Below are positions 1-12,119 of a stretch of DNA of 64,000 nucleotides, piece by piece. The stretch spans positions 33,356,001-33,420,000 of the forward strand of contig OU612068.1 of assembly GCA_914767715.1 (NCBI GenBank), read 5' to 3'. The position numbers and the translations under genes were made by a program. The stretch is from Membranipora membranacea (taxonomy: Eukaryota > Bryozoa > Gymnolaemata > Cheilostomatida > Membraniporidae). The notes below the pieces were generated by a model. That model did no database searches, had not been told where the DNA came from, and was given only the letters and a program-made list of their open reading frames with translations. Position 1 is the stretch's first letter. Every line of letters starts with the position of its first letter.

Positions 1-729
<729 letters not shown>

Positions 730-2183
730 AAACTCATTCAGTGGTGATCTCGCGACTTAGTCAAATTGTAATGAGCATATTATTTATATTACAACCGTAT
801 GTAGTTTCTGTGGTGCCGCCTGTCCACTGAACCTACAATATTTCCTGTGGCATTTCCATTGTTAAAAGCAATTTATATCAGTAATGTAAATACATGCAAG
901 ACCAATTACAGCTTTATTTGTTTTTTTCTAATTGATTTTTAGAGAAGGTTCCTTATATATATATATATGGAGGGTATTACTTATGTTTTCAGATTTTGTT
1001 GGCAATACTAAAAATGTATAAACTTACCTTTTAACTTGTTAATGGCTGTGATGTTCAGTTCAAGCTTTGTAGTTGACCGGAAAGAATTAAATCATTGATG
1101 AGTAGACTAATCTGTCTGGTCATCTGGGTTCAGCCCTATACACGAAATGAGAAGTGATGGCATCGGTCTCTCTGATATTGACCTAAAGCTGTTGCTGTTC
1201 TTTTTATTTGCTCGGAAATGTGGGACAGTGATACAATACATGATCTTAGTGCATTATCGGGATACCTGTAAAGTTTCCATGAATTTTGTCACCTAGACGA
1301 GCCTAATTATCTGGAAAAGTTTTCCCTAGGGATTGAGGGTGTATGACCAGAGTTAATTCATATCTGGGTCAAAGATCTGTCTGACCTGTCTGCTGCTAGC
1401 AATGGTATAAATATCATCGGTCATTAAATATAGCTAAGACTCGTCTGAGCCACACATGGCCCGAGGCGCTGCTGACAGACTCGTGACACTCCGTACATAA
1501 TATTATATTATCTGGTAGCAGACAAGGATGTCTGGAAGTGTTCTCCACTTACTGAAAAAATTGTCGCTTAGCTTTGCAGCAGTCGAGATATAAGCAGCCA
1601 TATCAGATAAAATGTGTTCGGATAGAATTTAAGTACTAAATAAGAACACAAAACACAAAATTTTGTTGGCCAAGCAATATATGATACACCTTAGCATTCT
1701 GTGTGCATGTTTTATTTCTGACATGTGTTAGTCCTGCACTATCCTATCTCTAATAATGGTAATCAAACTTACGCGTATCTGCTATATTTTACGCCTGTCC
1801 AGTATGATACAACATGCATGCCGATACAGGAACGGTAAAACTTTAACAAATGCAATGCTCTGTCACGCCCATTAAGGCCTAAGACTCCACGAACCACTTC
1901 TGCTCACAGTCACCAGCTTCCTGCAATGATCACTTTACTATAATATCACATGAAAATGACCATCCACTGCACTCACGCATCAGCACCAATAACACCAGAA
2001 CATCCTCGCACTAAGCTAAAATTGATCAAATTACAGTATGCATTTTTTTAATATTATATGAGATTTTTGACCTGGGATACATACATTCCCTTACTTTTCA
2101 GTACGATCAGGTTAATGATTACGACGGAATTTTAAGAAATGGCAATAGACCAACTTCCTAGGATGATTCAGTGTGCATTGTTG

Positions 2184-2338
2184 GTTTTTAGCATAGACTT
2201 AATATACTACTATAGTAAACTATGGCTCACAGCACAAACTAATTACGTCATGTCGTGCTATTTAAGTGGGACACATTATGATCAGTGAAGCATAAGCATT
2301 GTCCTATCTAGGTAGTATATTAAGTCTATGGTTTTTAG
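2184..2338. mobile_element. 139-bp MITE with 19-bp TIRs and 8-bp TSD
   Basis: The perfect terminal inverted repeat CATAGACTTAATATACTAC occupies 2192-2210, and its reverse complement occupies 2312-2330. The element is flanked by identical 8-bp copies GTTTTTAG at 2184-2191 and 2331-2338. An 8-bp duplication is typical of hAT or P superfamily transposons. There is no coding capacity, so this is a non-autonomous element. The perfect ends and duplications suggest a fairly recent insertion. The superfamily is an inference from duplication length only. Confidence 0.88.
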
Positions 2339-4125
2339 GCTAAAAGTAAATACTGTAATGTGAAAACTAAAACACCACTTAGGTAGCTGGAAGTCTCAAC
2401 AAATAGTATTATATTTTGAGAAATTTGTTAGATATGGTTGGAGTTGTCTTCTACATGGATGATGCAGAGCAACTCATAGGAGTCTTTTAGGACAGGCTTG
2501 TTGTTTTTTATTTACTAGATGATGCATAGGGTGGCAATGGTGAAGTGGGCTGTGCTATGGGATGAGAGAACACAGCTCTTGGGATTGAATAGAGGGAATG
2601 CTAATAAGCACCATCAACCCATCCTTGTTTGGGGACGGTGAGATGGCACAATCGGAAGGTGGAAAGACATCTAAAACACATTAAATTTATGGAAAATAGT
2701 TTTGTTGGTCGCATTCAGTCAGAGGAAGTTTTTACAAAAAATGCAGTCGTTTTCATAGACACTGATCCAAACATCAGATTTAGAGTTTTAAGCTGCTGTC
2801 GGGAGGGGAAGGGTCATGAGAATTTGTGCTGTAGCGGAAATGGTGTGACTTTATGACGCAGTTATGCAGAGAGGATGGTATGGATATTATAAATTGCGAA
2901 ATGTTTATTTTCATATAAAGTTGCACAGCATAGTGCCTGTAAAGCACTCGGTAATTTTAAAATTTTAAAAGCTGTAAGGAGTTTTACCAAAATAAACAGC
3001 CATTGCATTATTCGTTCACTACACATCTATTATCTGGGACTGCTAAATAAATAAGCAGGATTTCCTTTGAGGTCTCACATATCCCGTTGCTCATTGTGCA
3101 GGAGAGAGATGGAGGAACCAACTAAATAAGCTGCTAACTCTCGGGTCCTCTATAAATTCAGTGGGAGAGGGTGAATTCTTCAAACTGGAAACACTGAAGA
3201 ACTCCCCTTCGAGGTTACAGTTGCTGGTGGCCGATTATACTTGATGAAGTTAGCCTGGGAATAGGTAAAAATTCAGTGAGATTGAAATGATGCACATGCT
3301 AATTACCGGCGTGATTTAACTACCCATACAGCTGGCTAGGGGGTTGACTTGCCAAGTCATGGTGCAAGAGTTTCTGCATGTGTGCATTTAGGTTTTGTTG
3401 CGCTCTAATTAAATCACAATGCACTGTGGGGAACCTCTCTATTTTCATACCGCATATGAATTATTTGTCAATTTTTGTTCATCCTTGGATTCATCACGGA
3501 TGTGATTTTCATTGATGCTGAGCAATTAAGGATTTTGTGTCCGTTGGTATGTCATAGACTTATCTAATTGTGTAACAGATTTATTGTCTTTAGTTATAAT
3601 TGCAATGCTTAGCCGTGATTAAAGATAATAATATGATCTCTTGGTAATTAAGGAGACCTTGCCAATCAAGTGTATACTGTTGTTTTCACTACAGACTTAG
3701 CCTTGAATCCTCAGAGAATATCGATTGATGAGATGATGGGCATGTTCACCCTCTTCCCACGTTGACTTGGGGTTCACGTCTTATACGAACCAGGATATCC
3801 TCAATCTTTAGGTAGCGACAGTAAAGGCGCCGTCTGGAAGTGGTCTCTCCTTCACCACACATGGTGATATTGGCAAAAGGACATGCTAGTATCCAGACAA
3901 TAAGGATACCCAGGCCATGCAGCTTTTCCTCCTGGCATCCTAAACTTATATTTGACTGATATCAGATCAAATTCATTGCATGTTTTATGAGTCCCGTCTA
4001 GTGCAGTTTATGTGGGCGTCATATCTAAGGTTGTGTCATTTTTGATGAATCTAAAATAAAAGACTTTGTCAATGTATTAAATTGAGACACTTTTACGAAA
4101 AGTTTATAGAATGTGTGCTGTATGT

Positions 4126-4278
4126 ATCTATGTCAGGGGGGTATCCTTGAACAAAATATATTGGTAGGGCTTTGCACCAGCTGAGTTGATCTCTATAGTC
4201 ACTACTGTTGTATGTATGCCAAAATTGGTAGGGCTCGGCCCAACCAGCTCTCATTGACAATACCCCCCTGATCTATGT
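4126..4278. mobile_element. 137-bp hAT-like MITE with 8-bp TSD
   Basis: The element spans 4134-4270, begins CAGGGGGGTAT and ends with the inverted form ATACCCCCCTG. It is bracketed by exact 8-bp target duplications ATCTATGT at 4126-4133 and 4271-4278. CAGGG-type ends and an 8-bp duplication are hallmarks of hAT transposons. The interior contains the phrase TTGGTAGGGCT twice in direct orientation, each followed by a CCAGCT motif. There is no open reading frame of note, so it is non-autonomous. Confidence 0.87.
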
Positions 4279-6023
4279 ATCTAGGCTCTTCAATTGCAAT
4301 ACCTACTTGGTAAATACCTGAATTTTCTGACAATTTATAATTTCAACAACAACCTGTTTATATCACAATCAAACTTTCAACCTTCCCTTTTAGCGAGGAC
4401 GGCATATAGCATTTCTCCAAAATGCCCCATGCTCAAAATGTCCCATGGTCGATGGGTCAGGGAATTGTGACCCTACCATGATAATATCATAAACTTATAT
4501 CGTTGTATCAATACATTCAATATTCCCATGATTGTCGAATACAACGGCCTGCCTGTCATTTTGAAGATCCTATTAGTTGCTTGGAAAATCAAATTTGGTC
4601 TGCTTGCCTCTGCAGAGGCAACAGGATGAGTGAATAATTATGTTTTTTCCTGCACACATACTGTGAAATCGCTCTCCCTCGTAACATATTAATTTCTCTC
4701 CTGGGAGTCAATGATGAGCTCATTATTCAAGTTCCGTCCCTCGCGATTATCTCAGTACATGACAATGTGTGTGTAAAGGAAAAATTGTTGGGCAGCGATT
4801 AATCTTGTTCTTCCGGAAAGTCAACTTTGTGTTGCTCATTCAATGCAGCTGGGACACCAAGCACTGAATTCACAGAAAGTCATTAATTCCGAGCGTGACT
4901 CGCTGATCCATTTTAGGCGCTCATATGACATCACTAAATTAATTCACAGATGGGAGAGTTCAAGGTTGGATGTAAATTTCAAGAATAATTGTTTGATGGA
5001 TATTGAAGTTATTTATCTTGAAAATGCAGATTGTGACTTTGAATATAATTTTTTCCACCATGTCATGTCACAGGCTACGTCATGCAGGTCCAGTCAAGTA
5101 AAGAGAAGTCTGCTTGAATAGATTAAGGAGGATGTCAAAGAATTATTATTCAATTTATAAAATGCCGTTTCCACATCAAGTCATGGTATTTTGACACTCT
5201 TCCTCTGAAGGTGTCATGGCTCTATGCCATACGTTGTATCCAGATAAAAACTGCTGCATTCTAGCAAGGAAGTATCTCAGTGACTACGGATATTGGGCTA
5301 TATTTACAGCCTGACACAGAGCCTCCCTCTCCCCCAGATCTCTATACAGGCTGAGTAAGTCAGCTGTACTTTGGTAGCCCTCATAATGCAAGCACCGAGC
5401 ACAGACTGCCAGTCTATACCATAGCGAACTTACTACACCACTTATTACAGTGTGGTAGAACATTTAGTTGGAGTTGCCCGCTCACACAAGCCTTATACCT
5501 CTCGCTTCCGTTCACTTATCGCAACCGGTATTCTGGATTGACGCAGTAAGAGTATTGTGACATAAAACAAGACCCAATAAAATAGGTAGAGGGAGGATTG
5601 CCAGCAGTGAGTTTTGGAATCTCCGCATTCCAGGGCAGGTGAATCGAGAGTTAAATATAAACATTTGCTGGTTCATGGCCAACGAAAAATAATTTATGTA
5701 CTTTAAATCCTGTTTCTTTATGGTACAAGAAAATATTTAACATTTACCTGGCAAAAAACTGATACCATCACTCATAAACATAACTTTAACAAAAACAGCT
5801 GTGATTGAGTTTAGTGATCCTAGAGAGTTTGATCATTGGCCGCTGACTTCGCTGTATAGTTTTAACTTATAGGATTTGAATAAAATAAATAAGATGTGTT
5901 GTTTCATTATTTTGGGGAGACTTTTGCTAAATACTGGATTCTGAGTGACTTAAAACATTTTTTCTCCGAGTTCCTCCCATAGGTCATAAATAGCTGTGTA
6001 ACAGCTATAATAAAAACCGATAG

Positions 6024-6075
6024 ATCCATGCTTAGCCCTGTTCACACGGCCGCGTGAACAGGGCTAATCCATGCT
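6024..6075. mobile_element. 34-bp palindromic mini-element with 9-bp TSD
   Basis: Thirteen-base arms (TAGCCCTGTTCAC and its reverse complement) surround an 8-nt centre at 6033-6066. The unit is flanked by identical 9-bp direct repeats ATCCATGCT at 6024-6032 and 6067-6075. The arrangement is that of a transposon reduced to its two terminal repeats. A related palindrome lies at 13455-13479. The superfamily is unclear; a 9-bp duplication would suit Mutator-like or related elements. Confidence 0.7.
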
Positions 6076-9000
6076 AGCTTCATATACCAATAGGTCAGTA
6101 AGTAATAAGTCCTGATACTGTCGTCCCTCTAAGCCATCTCCTGTAAGATGTGTTTGTGTAATTGAGAAGTCAAAAGAGTTTTACCAAATAAATTGTAACA
6201 GAGTGTAAATAACTTTTTTGTCCAGATCATGGGCCGTACTGCTGTTGATTCCCTCTTTGACAGCAGTTTTCATCATTTACTTTTCTATTGGGATACTTTG
6301 TGCCCTAATTATAAACTTTCCTGTTCTTCACAGCACTTTCGAATCATTCTTTCCAAAAAGCTGATGGACTTCCATCGTCTAAGCGGAGGCTTAATTTTAA
6401 TATTGTTAATTAAAAATTGAGACAAATTAAACATGCTCAAGATCATCGAGGTCAAATTGGAGCCAGTGACCTTGTTTTAACAAGACACGACCACCAATAA
6501 TGATTAGCTTTTTCAGCTATTCAAATATTTTTGAGTATTGCGTATCATATTAGACACTTGCAGCCCGAGGTTCTCATAGTCCACTCTTCCTCCTTCCCTT
6601 TTGCAATCATATATGACAGCGATTGTTTTGAACTGTCTAACTCTCTTGTTGCCATGATGTGATCGTGTCAAAAATCTAGCAGCTCACCAGAGACTGAACT
6701 CAGAACAACCCATCACCTAGCCTTATCATAGTAGCCCCCACTTTCACAGGTAGCTGAGATAAGGCTTCCACCTGTATAAACTAGTGCTACAGCCTGTTAG
6801 TGTGGTTGATTGGTCAGTGCTGATGTAACGCACCAAAATAGTACTTGGATTCAAAGAATATGCGATTCAGCTATCACGTAGGTACTAAGTTTTGTGAATG
6901 GAATACCTGAGATTGAGTAGATATGTAAACGTAACAGGATCAGATTAACTTTTAACTGTTTAGCAGTGTGCCAATAAATTGCCAGACATAATATTCTGTT
7001 GCTTCCGGTGAATATGGCCAATTTGTTAGTGACAGTATAATATATCACGCCATCTAGGTCGATGAACAATGGAATAGAAACCTATAACAATTGCCTGTGT
7101 GTGCTCATGGTAATTTACTTTCTCAAAAAATTGTGTACATAACAATATAGATATTCGGCCTAATATCTTGTCACCATTGAATTGTTGAATGTCTGATCTG
7201 AAGAAAAATTATATCACATGCCATAATTACGGATGATTCAGAACACAAAACCCAGTAGGCAACAATGAACCCTCTAATTTCGGACACCGATTTATTCGGT
7301 TAACAAATTTGAGGACAAGTTATGAGTTATATAATTTACATTATAACAAGAATTGCTTGCCGTCTGGCAGCCACCTCTTGAAGCTGGTCTCACTCTAATT
7401 GACCGTCTTAAACTGTAAATACTCCAAACACAACTGTAATATTGTCACAGCGTTGTTTGTAGCTTCCCTGTGAAATAAAAAAATCGAAGCTCATATTAAA
7501 CTGAGTATAAACTTGTTTGGCCCACCCACCACAGATTTTATGGAATTTTGAATTTCCAGTTTTGGTCTTTATGTCCAAATCAGCCACGCCTGCCTGCGTG
7601 AGTCTTGTGTGATCCACTAAACTTATATGAATATATTTTCAGTCACAAATGCTTATTAATTTTTCAGTTCATCTAGTAATAGCCCCCAAGTGTTATTGGG
7701 GTCACCAACTTGTGGATAGAATCCAATATGATTGTCCATTTAACTTTGAGACAGGATGTCGTCATTTTTCCTTCCATGGCCCGATTTGTCAACAAATATA
7801 TTCCATAACAATTAAAGACGCTGACCATAAAAGCGATGTAATTTCATGTACAGGGTACTTACTGACCAGTGAGAAATCTAATCATAATCCACAAGCTAAC
7901 AACAAATAAAACTCCGGCAGCCCTGTAAATTGGCTACTGGGGATTATCGGTCAGTCGGCGATCATTGCACAATTCTGTAGTAATGTTGAACTCCTTTTCG
8001 AAGCTGCCGATAATCATCGGGTAAACATAAGGAAGCCCGTCCTATTATTAGACCAACTTTGCAGTTTAGTTTGTTATGATATTTTTTGCTGGAGTGTATG
8101 GTATTTGAAAATGTTAAGTCGTGAATGGGGCACATCTATATGAAGCTAGTAATAGTGGGGGTAGGATATTTTCCAACAAAGAACAGGAAATGTTTATGTT
8201 ATGTCCTATGTGTGACTTATACCATCTTTATTGGTACAAAGATGCAGTACCAAGGTTTGGTAGGGTGAGTTTATGACATTGCATTGCATCGCTTTGTGGT
8301 GTAAGAGCTATGTACTGAAGTGGAAGGTGGGTCTGGAGCTGACCAATGGGAGACAAGATTACATATGTTGCCAGGTTTTGAAGAAGAAATCTATGAATAC
8401 GTGGTTGTAACAGTATTCCTTATTGTTATATAAAACCTGGTCAGGCCATATTGCTACTGAAGTGAAGTTTTATCTAATAATAAACACTATAATGATGCAC
8501 TGAAGATAACACAATTGACCGGAACACAGCATGAATCTGGGCCTTTTAAAGCCCCCAGGATAGACAGCTAATAACAGCTATCCAGACGTACTTTGTTATA
8601 TTACTTGGGATAACTGGTATCTGAACAAGTTTGTTGTTGTCAATGCTGCACCTGGGTGAAAAAATCGCGAATGGCAGCTTGTGTACTTTCTCTAATAAGA
8701 AGATATGCTTTACTTGTGTTACCTGTTAGTATTGAGTTGCATAGATTATTTGGAGCACAGTTATCAAACTGAAGAAATCTTTTTCAAGTTTTAGCATTTT
8801 ATTTATGTTTCTCAGAATTAAAATAATCAAAAACATTGCTTACTGCGGTGGCTGTGCATCAATCGATATCAAATAAATGGATCAGCCTCTTATATATATG
8901 AGGGCTGTGAAATTGGTTGTCAATACAGAATGGTAAATATAACAAAATAACAAAATGATTGCATGTACTTGAAAAAGAACAAGGCTATGTCTGGAGAATA

Positions 9001-9280
9001 AGTATAGCATATCATACGTACAACAAAATAAATTAATTTACATAGTAATTATATTAAAGTAAGGCCAGAATCTACAGAACAAAAATATATAAACGGCGGC
9101 CTGGTTGGCAGCTGCCATGTAAAATCTAAGTGAGCTCATACTATTATTATGTATTGAGTGGATAATACTTTGAGATTTCTTGACTAGCAACAGAGAAGTT
9201 GTCCCATATTTACATGACTGAAGTGGGAGATTTTTGGTAAATGGCGGCGGGGAATATTGCTGAAGTTTGATAAGTATCTA

Positions 9281-12080
9281 TCATAATGTTGGAGAGCTTT
9301 GTTGATTACTATGATGCCTGTGATCTCGCACATGATCTTTGAGGCTGTCTGTTATTCTAGCTAATGAGTCTTGGTTTATCACAGGTAATACATGGTTAGT
9401 CAATGTTTGTGATGATATAGCTTCGATGGTGCCTCTGTCCACATTGGTTCCAGGTGCTATAGTAAATATTTTGCATCCTGGAATAGAGAAAGAAATGTCT
9501 ATAAGCACACAAATAAAACCAAATACACTGATATTGGCTGATGCTGTTTGACATTTGATATCTTTTTGGTGCACACGGTCTCATTTGCCCTCTTTGCATT
9601 GATCGGTGATGAATAAAGTTAATATATATATCTATCTATCTATTAATCAGATTTGTAGGAGTTGTCTTTTTAATATTACATGAGCGGAAAACTCAATGTC
9701 AGTATATTGTAACAGCCCTGTCTGTGTCTGACATTGCTGATAATGCTACATGAACACATACAGATTCCAGTGCTCACCTGAGTTTTTGATTGAATTCGCG
9801 TTGTAAGCGGCTGCATCTGGTATTGGTACATTAAACATTTTCCTAATGTAGGTTTTATCATCAAATTGCCCTTTGCTGGCAAATAATATAACTTTTGTAG
9901 TATCTGAATTATTGGATCTCGTGCTGTTTCCAAGTAAAGAGTTAGCCCATACCAATGCTATGGATCCATGATTTTCGGTTTCTATGAAATAAAGATAAAT
10001 AGACATAATTATTTGTGTGAATGAAACTATTTATGATGCTCAGAACAGCAGGTGACTGGGTCGGTCAAACTTTGTCAGACATTGACATCTCTGACCGGAT
10101 GAGTGCTTATTAGTAAGTGTTGTTAGGAGTCTAGCTGGGTGGTCTGTTGTGCTTCTATAGTTAGCGTTACACAATACTCTCAGTATCTCAGACAGGCCAT
10201 GGGTTGATAACCTTACACATGCTGAGATGAGTTGCACAGTGTGTAGCTCAGGTGGTAATGAGGTGTTGGGTGTACGTAATTGCCTACCAGCAGTCTGCAA
10301 TATCACTAATGTCTGGTGCTTCAGACGATAAGACGCAACAGTTACTACAAGTTTACTATGAAATCTTAATCTGTTTACTCATTCACATAACAGTCTAAGT
10401 TTATCTAGTAATTCCATGAATGACTCGAGCTTAGCATAGCCTGAGGCATTGAAATCTTATACCCTTTGTATATTGCCATCAATGAATAAGTGTGGGAGAC
10501 AAATTGATAAGAGAAGAATGGAAAAATTAGGGCTACAACTAGAAATTGGGCAGCTTGCCAAATACTGCATAAGATTACTCGGGTAGATCTGTGAATTGTT
10601 TGGGTGGCAGTCACACTGCACAGACTTCGAATTTTGGACATCGGTCAAAACAGTCCTTCCCTTCTTGGCTTCGCAGTTATTTTGAAGATTTCAATAAAAT
10701 TTGGTTTTCCTTTGCTTTAACAAACAAAAGAGTAGACCAATTTTCAACAATCGGCGGGGCTAGCATTTTGTGACCCAGACAAGAATGTGGTGAACCATTG
10801 AAACCAAACCGCGAGAAAAACATCTTAAACTCAGTGCTAAGTTTCACATACATTTACTGCTCACATTAAGGAGTTAGATGTGTATAGACTCAAAAATAGA
10901 TTCGGCAATGTGAGCAGCAACTCTCAGGAGCAAGGGTGGGAGATGTATTTTTGTTGCGACAAAGTCTCCAAGGTTTTGAAATGAGTGGATTAACAAGGAC
11001 TCTTGACACCAACTCAATGTCAATTCTCTCCATGCTTGGTTTGGCTTGTAATTATGTATGGTCGCATTACCAAAGGGCGTAGGTGGAAAAGATAAATTCA
11101 AGGTTCAGTGCAATTGCGCGATATTTACGTCACTGACAGAATAATCTACTTTTGATGTAGAACAATATTTTTTTATTGTGTACCTAGGACTTCCCCATAA
11201 CTAGGTATATGGTGCCGAGGATATGTTGAATAATCGTAAAAAGATATACATTTGCTCACCTGTATAATGATATTCAACGCGGTTGATAGCTCTTCGTACC
11301 ATCTCTTTATAACGTCCGTGTATCCAAGAGAAATCAAATATTTTTGTAGTATCTTCACTGACAGAATATGTGATCATAGACACTTTGATAGTTCCATCCA
11401 GGAATTTTCTTTTAGGAAACAGTCGTATAAGATTCTGCAAATCAAAAGAATAAACTATTATTAGCATGCACCTTCACTTCTTGTGAAATCAAGTTGTAGT
11501 TGGTGGAGTAAAGTTTGCTAATAAAGGATATTAGAGGATTTCCCAATTATCAAATCACAGTAAGGTATTTATATTTTTTAATTCTTAGAACCAGTATGCA
11601 GAGCAGGAAGCTGCATGTTCACTTAGACTTACGTTTAGTGTCTGTTTTGCAGTATTGAATCCAGCTTCTTCCATACTTTTACTGCTGTCTAATACTATGG
11701 TAACGTCTATTGCTGGTTTTGCTACAAAATAATTGAAAACGTTGAAGCGACAGGAGAAAAATTTAATGTCCTTGCTACCAATGATGTGAGGTTGAGTATT
11801 TTATGAAGCTGATATCATTTTTTAAAGATTTTGGTTCAAGCATCTTTAATCTTAAAAACCTACCGTATAAAATATCCACAAATAGACTTTGATAAATAGA
11901 TGACGCGATATCCGATGGCGATTGCGAGTATAAGCTGCTCGTTGCGTCCGTGTCTCTTTTTGATCGTACAAGTTTGTTTATCATTTTGTTTAGAGTTAAT
12001 TCAGCACCAGCAAAAATATTTGAGCAGGAAAACACTGTGGCAGACACCAGAAAGAAAAGTTCGACGCTATTTAACCTCAT
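9281..12080 (-). CDS. Secreted single VWA-domain protein, degenerate MIDAS (paralogue B)
   Basis: Five exons read on the minus strand: 11864-12080, 11633-11721, 11260-11434, 9778-9981 and 9281-9477, with junctions GTAGGT, GTAAGT, GTGAGC, GTGAGC and AG acceptors. The product is 293 residues. It starts with a signal-peptide-like stretch, followed by a basic R-S-K-R motif (residues 39-42) that fits a furin-type cleavage site. A von Willebrand factor A fold runs from about residue 77. It keeps the DxSxS motif (D84, S86, S88) after strand IDVTIVL. However, the MIDAS threonine is replaced by glycine (166) and the TDG aspartate by lysine (197, in FASKG), so metal-dependent ligand binding is probably lost or changed. 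Architecture and intron phases match the neighbour at 14819-20219, which argues for tandem duplication. The ligand is unknown. Confidence 0.88.
9572..9620 (+). mobile_element. LINE 3'-terminal fragment
   Basis: This block inside an intron of VWA paralogue B matches 32489-32535 closely. Both contain GGTCT(C/T)ATTTG, then GCATTGATCGGTG, then an AATAAA(A)GTT ending. At 32 kb the same 3' end follows a decayed reverse-transcriptase C-terminus, so both are read as 3' ends of one non-LTR retrotransposon family. Here it is followed by an AT-rich simple repeat (TATATATATCTATCTATC), as often seen at LINE tails. No coding part survives at this copy. Confidence 0.65.
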
Positions 12081-12110
12081 GTTGCTTCTGTAGCTTGTCC
12101 CTTTGATATC

Positions 12111-12118
12111 CTTTTATA
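12111..12118 (-). promoter_or_regulatory. TATA box of VWA paralogue B
   Basis: The minus strand reads TATAAAAG here, a perfect TATA consensus. It lies 31-38 bases upstream of the start codon at 12080. With the usual 25-30 base spacing, transcription would begin almost at the ATG, leaving a 5' leader of about ten bases. The start codon context, AACATGA, has the favourable A at -3. No comparable box is evident at the paralogue. Confidence 0.7.
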
Positions 12119-12119
12119 A

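Larger units (their letters stand above)
730..9280. other. Gene-poor spacer between SEC61B and the VWA cluster
   Basis: About 8.5 kb with only short reading frames that lack splice support or recognisable protein character. It begins with the SEC61B 3' UTR; an ATTAAA at 1086-1091 could be its poly(A) signal, but this is weak. The recognisable content is two MITEs (2192-2330 and 4134-4270) and a small palindromic element at 6033-6066. The left end of the stretch before 9281 should hold the 3' UTR of the downstream VWA gene. I see no other gene here. Confidence 0.6.

Noticed and set aside
4843-5121. 92-codon plus-strand frame in the SEC61B spacer
   Set aside because: No acceptor or donor pattern, no family resemblance, and a length expected by chance in several kb of spacer.
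7915-8040. Inverted GATTATCGG / CCGATAATC pair as a further MITE
   Set aside because: The matching arms are only nine bases and no flanking duplication was found.
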